Positions 56,205 through 64,000 of a DNA stretch of 64,000 nucleotides are shown here, piece by piece. The stretch covers positions 921,526 to 985,525 of the forward strand of contig KZ627149.1 of NCBI GenBank assembly GCA_002917775.1, in the 5' to 3' direction. This DNA comes from Glaciozyma antarctica PI12 (taxonomy: Eukaryota; Basidiomycota; Microbotryomycetes; Kriegeriales; Camptobasidiaceae). The stretch's first letter is position 1, and each line of letters starts with the position of its first letter. A program made the translations under genes and the position numbers. The notes beneath the pieces were generated by a model that was not told the origin of the DNA, did not search any database, and was given only the letters and a program-made list of their open reading frames with translations.

Positions 56205-58643
56205 CTAGGCGTCGGGGCGGGCGCGGGGAGTGAACTTGAGGCGGCAGCCGTCCTTGGGGAAGAGAGTGGCGATGATCCTGCGCAACGAGGTGGTTAGCGA
56301 GTCGCGCTGAGTGCAGAAGTGGGAGACGGGACATACTGGATACCGTCGCTTTCCTCGGTGAGCTCGTGAGTCCAGTCCATGAGAACCGCAGCGCTGGCCA
56401 TCGTCGCGGACATGTGCATCTGCCAGTCGAGAAACGTTAGCGCAAAGTTCGCGCGCTGAGGGAGAAAGATCAACGCACCATCACGTAGGATTGGGCTGTG
56501 AAAACAACGTCAGGAACCGTCTCAACGAGGCGAAGGAACGTCAGACGTACCGATGCAGCGGTGAGCTCCAGCTCCGAACACGAGCCAGTTCTTCGACTCC
56601 GAAACGGTCGCGGGGTCATTCGTTCCTCCAGGCAACCAACGCTCAGGAATGAACTCGTCGGGGTCGGGGTAGACGGCGGGGTCGTGGAGAGACTGTCGAA
56701 AAAGGTTGAATCAGCGATCTCTTTCGCCGCATTCTCGCGGAGGACTCACGTTCCAGAAACTGGGACTGTAGAGTGCATCAAATCAGCTCGTCGTTCAGAA
56801 AGTCGGGCAGGCAAAAGAACGCGCATGAGCATTGTTCCGGAGGGAACGGTGTAGTCCTCGGTGAGGGGGAAGGGCTTCTTCGTCATGTAGGGCACCATGA
56901 TGACCGGAGGACGAATGCGTAGAACCAGAATGGTGACAGCGTGAATGTAGGGCATCTGGTCGAGCAAGTCGAGCGTGACGGGCGTATCGACGTCGTTGTC
57001 CCTCACTCGGTACTGCTCCTCGCGGACCTTGGCGAGGATCTCGGGGTAGTCGGCCATGTACTGGAACGCGAACGTAATGCTGGAACTCATCGCGTCTGCG
57101 CGAACCGCCATCAGCTCCCTCCCCTCTCCTCCGCGCGAACCGAAAGCTCACCTTGCGAAGCGAAGATGAACGAAAGGAGGACGAGCGCCATCTCGTGATC
57201 CGAGTACTCGCGCACGATCAAGTTGGGTCGCTCGGCGCCCTCGTGCTTGCCCTCCTGGTACGCCTTAGCCTCGAGGATCTCCTCAACCCAAGCGTCCAAA
57301 AGGCAATCGGGCTTCTTGCCAGCCGCCATCGCCTTCTTGCTCGCAGCGGCCGCAGCGGTGAGGTACTTGACCGATACGGCGCGCGCGCGGCAAGCCTTCC
57401 AGACCTTGGTTCCGGGGAACGCTGCGTTGCGTTAGCTCCCTCCCTCCCTCTGCACATCGCTAGGTACGCACCGAAAGGGAAGTTGACGAGCTCGAGCGCT
57501 TGAGTGATCATCCAGTACTTGTCGGAAACGTCCTTGGCATCCTCCTCCGAGATATAGTTGCCGCAGAAGACGCGAAGAGAGGTCTCCATGTTGAGGTCGC
57601 GGAAGAGCATCTGGTAGGGCTGGTGTCCGGGGGTGGGATCGGCGAGCCAGCGGGCAAAGGTCTGTCGGTAGATGCGATCCTGAACCTTGAGGTAGATGCT
57701 GTGGCGCGGCGTTAGCGTTGGGAGAGGAAGTGGGGGAGGACGCGACGAACCCGAGAGCCTGGCGCGTGAAGAGGCAGTTGAGTCCCTTGCGGTACTCGTT
57801 GTGGATCTTGCCGTTCAAGAAGACCCTGCGAGCGCACGCGTTAGTTCCCTTCCCTCGCCCGATCCCACGAAGCGAACGCACCAGTTCTCAGCTGGAGAGG
57901 CGGCTCGGAGGTTAGCTCAAGCTGAATCGGAGAAGGGAAGCGAACGCACGGCAGAGGATCTGCTTGGCCGAACGAACAAGGCAGGGCTCGGCGTAAGTCG
58001 AGCTGTTGAGGATCTTGCGACTGTAGTCGGTCGTGGAAGCGATAACGATGAAGCTGCGTCGAGATCTCGGGGGGTCAGCTCCTCTGCCTCAAGCGTCTCT
58101 CCCAATTCCTCCGTTTAAGACTCACATGTTGAACACGCTGGAAGGAACAAATAAGAAGGACTATCAGCACCACGCTCCGTGCGCTCAAGAAGACCGAACC
58201 TACGATACAGTCGCCAACGGCTTGGCCCAAGCTGGGCAGGAAGACGGCACCTTCAGCTTCCGCTCCCTTTACACACGATGAAAGAGAGCTTACAGCGCTT
58301 GTACGCCTCCATGGAAGGGTGAAGCGACTCCATAAACTGGCCAATAACGGGCTGTCGAAGAGGCCCCAAAGAAAACATCAGCTAAGGTCCCGCAACCTCC
58401 CCAGCGCACCCCGGCCCTCAAGACGAGACAACGCACGATCTGCCATTTGAGACCAGGGAGAGACCCCTTGCGCCAACGCCAGTACGACTGCTCGGCGATG
58501 AGGAGAGAGACGACGAGGACGAGAACGGTCGATGCGATCGAGGTGGGCGTGAGTCCGGCGCTGAACTCGCTGAGCTGGTTCAGGGAGAGGGGGAATCCCG
58601 TCGATTGGGGCGCGGCGATGCTGGGGGAGAAACGGGCGGCCAT
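56205..58643 (-). CDS. ERG5: CYP61-type cytochrome P450 (C-22 sterol desaturase-like), altered ExxR motif
   Basis: An ER-bound P450; CYP61 inserts the C-22 double bond in ergosterol synthesis. The N-terminus MAARFSPSIAAPQS precedes a membrane anchor (TSIASTVLVLVVSLLIAEQ). Family blocks over many small exons: PVIGQFMESLHPSMEAYKR, KILNSSTYAEPCLVRSAKQI, ENWVFLNGKIHNEYRKGLN, CLFTRQAL, I helix IFASQ-DAMSSSITFAF, LRIRPPVIMVPYMTKKPFPL, SFWN-SLHDPAVYPDPDEFIP and the haem loop VFGAGAHRCIGQ-SYVMMHM with its Cys. The K helix reads AVTILVLRIRPP, so the Glu of ExxR (codon 56926-56928) is Leu and the preceding Lys is Ile. A GC-AG intron (56824-56766) gives MLIPSFWN. The fold assignment is strong, but activity is doubtful if the sequence is right. 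Confidence 0.85.
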
Positions 58644-58740
58644 TTTGAGCGGACACGAGATGGGGAGAAAGAAAGATGCAAACCAAACAGCGCGGAGGTT
58701 AACTCGGGCCCTCCTTCGTCTTCTGCCTTGTACGCCTACG

Positions 58741-60607
58741 ATGGAACCTTCACGGGCTTCAGCAAACTCACCCCGCGCTTCGCCTGCCGTAACGCGATCT
58801 AGAGTAGTCCAACTCGCTGGCAGCGACGGAGCCTCCTCGACCTTCGCCCCTTCTCCCACCATTCTTCCGGCTCTCGACAAGCTACTCGAAGCGCATCCGA
58901 CTACCGCCTCCCACAAGCAATCGCCAATACGACGAACCCAATCTTCTCCTCCCACCTCCCGCTCCTCGCCCTCTCCCCCTTCCCTCCTACACATCAGCAC
59001 CTCCCCGGCTCAAGCTGCCCCCTCACCACTCAGCTATGCGACCAAGCCGACGCCCACCCCCACCTTTCCTCTCCACGGCGACTTCCCGGCTGCGGTGCAC
59101 ATCGCTGCGTTGATGGCCTCGAAGGGGCTCCCGCTCGACTTCGCTGCGCTTGATCTGGTCGTCCCGCGACTACCGTCTGTCCTGGTCCGCCAGAGTACGC
59201 GCGTGCTGGAGCAGCAAGAGACTAGGCGCGCCGAAGATCAAGTGCAGCAGGAGGAGCTCTCGCGCCGGCTACAGTCCGCCTCGTTGGCGTCGGAACGGCG
59301 GAGAGCTGCACTTGCGCTGCTCCTGCAGGAGGAGAAGGAGGAGGCCGAGAGGGAGGACAAGCGGAAGATAGAGGACGAGGAGCTGGAGGTGGGGAAATTA
59401 AGAGGCTCTGCTCGGGAGGCGTACCAGATTGTGTTGTCGTTGATGGACAGGACGTTGATGGAGGGAGGGAGGCGGGAGCTCAACCAGCTTCGAGCAGTCT
59501 TCCTATACGAGCTAGGAAAAGCGTTTGCGACGGAGGTGCTTGGTATTTGGGGGTCGAACGAGTCGGAGGAGGAGAGGGCAGGGAGACTACAACGGTTGGG
59601 AGCAGACTGCTACGCCTATGTATCGCGCTGTGCGTTTTCTACTTCGAAACGGCTTGCGTCTCGCTCGATCCCTACTTCCTCCGCTTCCTCTTCATCCAAG
59701 GCGTCTTCGTTTTTCTCTGGTCGCAGCCGCCAGTCAACTTTCTTCAAACGGGTGAGTCCTCACGTCTTCTGCAGTTTAGCTTCATGCTCATTGCCACCTC
59801 CCCAGCTCCACGTCATCCACTACAGCTCAGATCCCTTCTCACTCACGAGCGACAGCAGCAACGGCTACCTGCGAAAGCATCATGATTACCCGGAGCGTCG
59901 CAGCCGCGTCGGGTACAAAGAAGGAGATGTGCAGGCGTGCCACATCATCCCGATTGCATTGGCCGAGCCTAAGGATGACCTTGTGAGTCCCTCGGACAGT
60001 CCACTCAGCAGATGTTAACACTGCTTTAATTTCTTCTCCTTCCTCGATCGGTTTTGCGGCTGGCCTATCGCAACCTTTCTCCTCGACGAGAAGGGGTTCT
60101 GGAGCACGTCGAACGGATTTCTCGCTTGCTCCAGCATCAACAAGAAGTGGGACAGCTGCAGCCTCTCGCTCGCACCGACGACAGCCTCTGCGGACCGTCA
60201 ACCAAATGTGCGTTTTGATACTTGGGTTGCAGACCCTGTCGCTGACTGTCTTACAGGATCCTTATTCGAGCGTCCTACACGCACACACCTCCGCAGCACA
60301 GAAGCAGCTTCCAACACTCGCCCAGACCGTCACCTTCGAGGCGTTCACCGAGCAATACCCCATTCATCAGCAGCGGCACTTCTTTCCCTCCCCTCAGCTC
60401 TTGCACCACCACCACCACCTTTATCGAGTCCTTCACGCTCGAGGGAACGATTCGACGTTGATCGCGGCGGGCGTAGACGAGTTATCTACGCTCGGAAGCG
60501 AGGAGGACGGGGGAGAGGAGGGGGAGCGAGAGATTGAGGATCTCTTGCCGTCTACGGATGTGCGTGCTCGCGTTACAAAGTGGGTGCATGGCTTGGATAT
60601 ACTGTAA
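58741..60607 (+). CDS. HNH-nuclease-domain-like fungal protein
   Basis: The ATG at 58741 (MEPSRASANSPRASPAVTRS) starts a disordered Ser/Pro region, then AAVHIAALMASKGLPLDF and a long charged coiled coil (about 59200-59400: RQSTRVLEQQETRRAED, EEKEEAEREDKRKIEDEELE). Helical segments REAYQIVLSLMDRTLMEGG and ELGKAFATEVLGIWGS precede the C-terminal part: HYSSDPFSLTSDSSNGYLRK, GDVQACHIIPIALAEP and, across a probable intron, FWSTSNGFLACSSINKKWDS. The His-Ile-Ile-Pro and later N-G-x-L-x motifs resemble HNH_2-type domains common in basidiomycete genomes. Whether it is an active nuclease is unknown. Introns near 59752-59805 (54 nt, stop-free), about 59983-60089 and 60209-60256. It is divergent from the P450 gene with about 97 bp between the ATGs. 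Confidence 0.55.
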
Positions 60608-60635
60608 AGTAGGATTGGGCAGTGAACGAGAGCGA

Positions 60636-60945
60636 GGAGATATTGAGGAGCGAAGTGCTGCGATACGGCTTTGTGCGAGTGAGCAGACGTGGCGGGAAAA
60701 GTTGAGGACTGAGGCGCCGTGGCGAGGCTTTCTGCGAGGGAGTAGAGGTTGAGAAGCAGGAGCAAAGTGCTCTGGCGAGGTTTCGTGGGAGCGAGGAGAG
60801 GTTGGGAGGAGCGACTAGCTGCGGTATAGCTCTGTCCGAGCGAGGATAGGTTGAGGAGCGAACCGCTGTGATGCAGCGTTGAGGAGTGAACCGCTGTGGC
60901 GAGTTTTCGTGTGAGTGAGAAGAGGTTGAGGAGCGAAGTCATGAC
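60636..60945 (+). repeat. degenerate minisatellite, about 7 copies of a ~50-bp unit
   Basis: Imperfect units share the cores GTTGAGGAGCGAA, GCTGTGGCGAG and TTTCGTGCGAGTGAG. Copies begin roughly at 60636, 60690, 60743, 60795, 60845, 60880 and 60925. It follows the HNH gene stop and is intergenic. On the minus strand the array stays open and encodes a repeating Leu/Ser-rich peptide, but no gene is supported. Confidence 0.7.
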
Positions 60946-60973
60946 CCAGCCGCAAGCGGGCTAAACCAGCACT

Positions 60974-60995
60974 GAGCAGGCTCCACAGCCTGCTC
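60974..60995 (+). terminator. perfect 9-bp inverted repeat (hairpin) between convergent genes
   Basis: GAGCAGGCT and AGCCTGCTC flank a 4-nt loop CCAC, forming an exact 9-bp stem. It sits between the 3' ends of the HNH gene (plus) and VPS4 (minus). A role in 3'-end formation is inferred from position. Confidence 0.45.
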
Positions 60996-61161
60996 AACTT
61001 TCAACGAGCATAGTAAATTTGCCTCGAGAAACTGAGGCTGACTGTGGAGCAGAGGCCGGTCACGATTCGAACAGCTGGGTGACGAGCGCGCAGCGGGCAG
61101 GAAAATGAAGAACGAGCAGTGCAAATACAAATACGATATACCCCAACAGTCTCCCCCTCCC

Positions 61162-63366
<2,205 letters not shown>

Positions 63367-64000
63367 CGGCGGGGGGAACTCAGCTGAGATCGACTTAGAG
63401 CTGAGTGCGTGAGAACTGGCGGCGACGAGAGCTGAAGCGCTGAAGCTGGACGGAGCTGCTGGGTCAACCTCGCTGAGCTGCAGCCAGGCCTGAGCCAGGT
63501 TCACAGATTGGCTCCAAGATGGAAGTTTCACACGCGACTTCGATTACTCAAAATTTGGCTGAGTGTCTTCTGCTTTTGCCCAAGTCGAATTTGAGTTGAT
63601 CAAAGGGTCGCTATTCATCGCAGCATCACCTAACAGGAACACCTCGCTAGCGAGTGCTGTCCCCTTTCACTTCAGCTGTGGGAAAAGGTGAGCTCGTCGC
63701 CCGCCTCGACGACGACGACGACGGCGCTAACGAGCAGTTTTTCTTCAGTCCCCGGACCCATCGCACCACCCGTTCGCAGTCCCAACCACCTTCACCTCGG
63801 TGACTCCCCCCTCTACCGTCTCCTCGACCTCCTACCGAAACCCCTGCAGCGCGGTCGTCCTTAATCCGGCGAAACAGGTTCGAGTTTTTAGGCGAGGGTT
63901 CCGGTGCGTTGGTTGGGCTGGAGAGTGCGGTAGGGACGAGGGTGGGAGCCTGTACCTGGTGCGCCGTTGCTCTTCTGGAGCGCGGCTGCTCGGGTNNNCT
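63367..64000. promoter_or_regulatory. VPS4 upstream region
   Basis: About 630 bp upstream of VPS4. It contains a comparatively AT-rich patch (about 63530-63620), a GAC/CGA run near 63705-63722 and C-rich sequence that could belong to a divergent gene beyond the edge. No coding sequence could be established. Confidence 0.4.
63996..63998. other. assembly gap (NNN)
   Basis: Three undetermined bases near the end of the window mark a scaffold gap or an ambiguity in the assembly. Confidence 0.95.

Overview
The window is nuclear DNA of a basidiomycete yeast, most probably Pucciniomycotina/Sporidiobolales (Rhodotorula or Rhodosporidium type). The GC content is high. Genes are dense and alternate between strands. 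Almost every gene is cut by several short introns of about 50-70 nt, with GTGCGT, GTACGT or GTGAGT donors, CTGAC or CTAAC branch sites and GCAG acceptors. Protein architectures (Sgf11, Tim21, CYP61, Blm10, Alg6, an ADC synthase with fused glutaminase domain) are fungal. No rRNA, credible tRNA, CRISPR array, transposon or prokaryotic operon was seen. Three N bases near the right edge mark an assembly gap. All gene models were spliced by eye, so internal exon borders are approximate unless stated.

Layout. 1-9.6 kb: 3' part of a GYF-domain protein, a GNAT-like gene with an apparent frameshift, a PhzF-like protein, a low-molecular-weight phosphatase, the splicing factor Bud31 and mitochondrial ribosomal protein uS15m. 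10-18.8 kb: an unknown Pro/Ser-rich nuclear-type protein, a dysferlin-domain (Pex30-like) membrane protein, SAGA subunit Sgf11, an FHA-domain protein and a small Cys-containing unknown. 19-31.6 kb: PABA (aminodeoxychorismate) synthase without a visible ATG, a Ser-rich unknown with a split start codon, an SMC6-like gene that looks decayed, and a patatin-like phospholipase. 32-45 kb: Gid8, the Has1 helicase, Alg6, one uncertain small gene, and MCM3 divergent from a RAD51 paralogue. 45-64 kb: the proteasome activator Blm10/PA200 (about 8 kb), Tim21, an SH3 protein, a CYP61/ERG5-like P450 with an altered ExxR motif, an HNH-domain protein, a minisatellite with a hairpin, and the ESCRT ATPase Vps4.

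How the genes work together. This is mostly a housekeeping region, not a pathway cluster. One functional pairing is visible: MCM3 and the RAD51 paralogue share a promoter of about 130 bp. The most unusual content is in gene structure. There are initiation codons split by introns (AT^G) or directly followed by one, a chorismate-pathway gene with no AUG, stop-free introns whose length is a multiple of three, two GC-AG introns, and a final Blm10 intron that decides whether the gate-opening tail exists. The SMC6-like, ERG5-like and GNAT-like genes each carry a lesion that would normally impair function.
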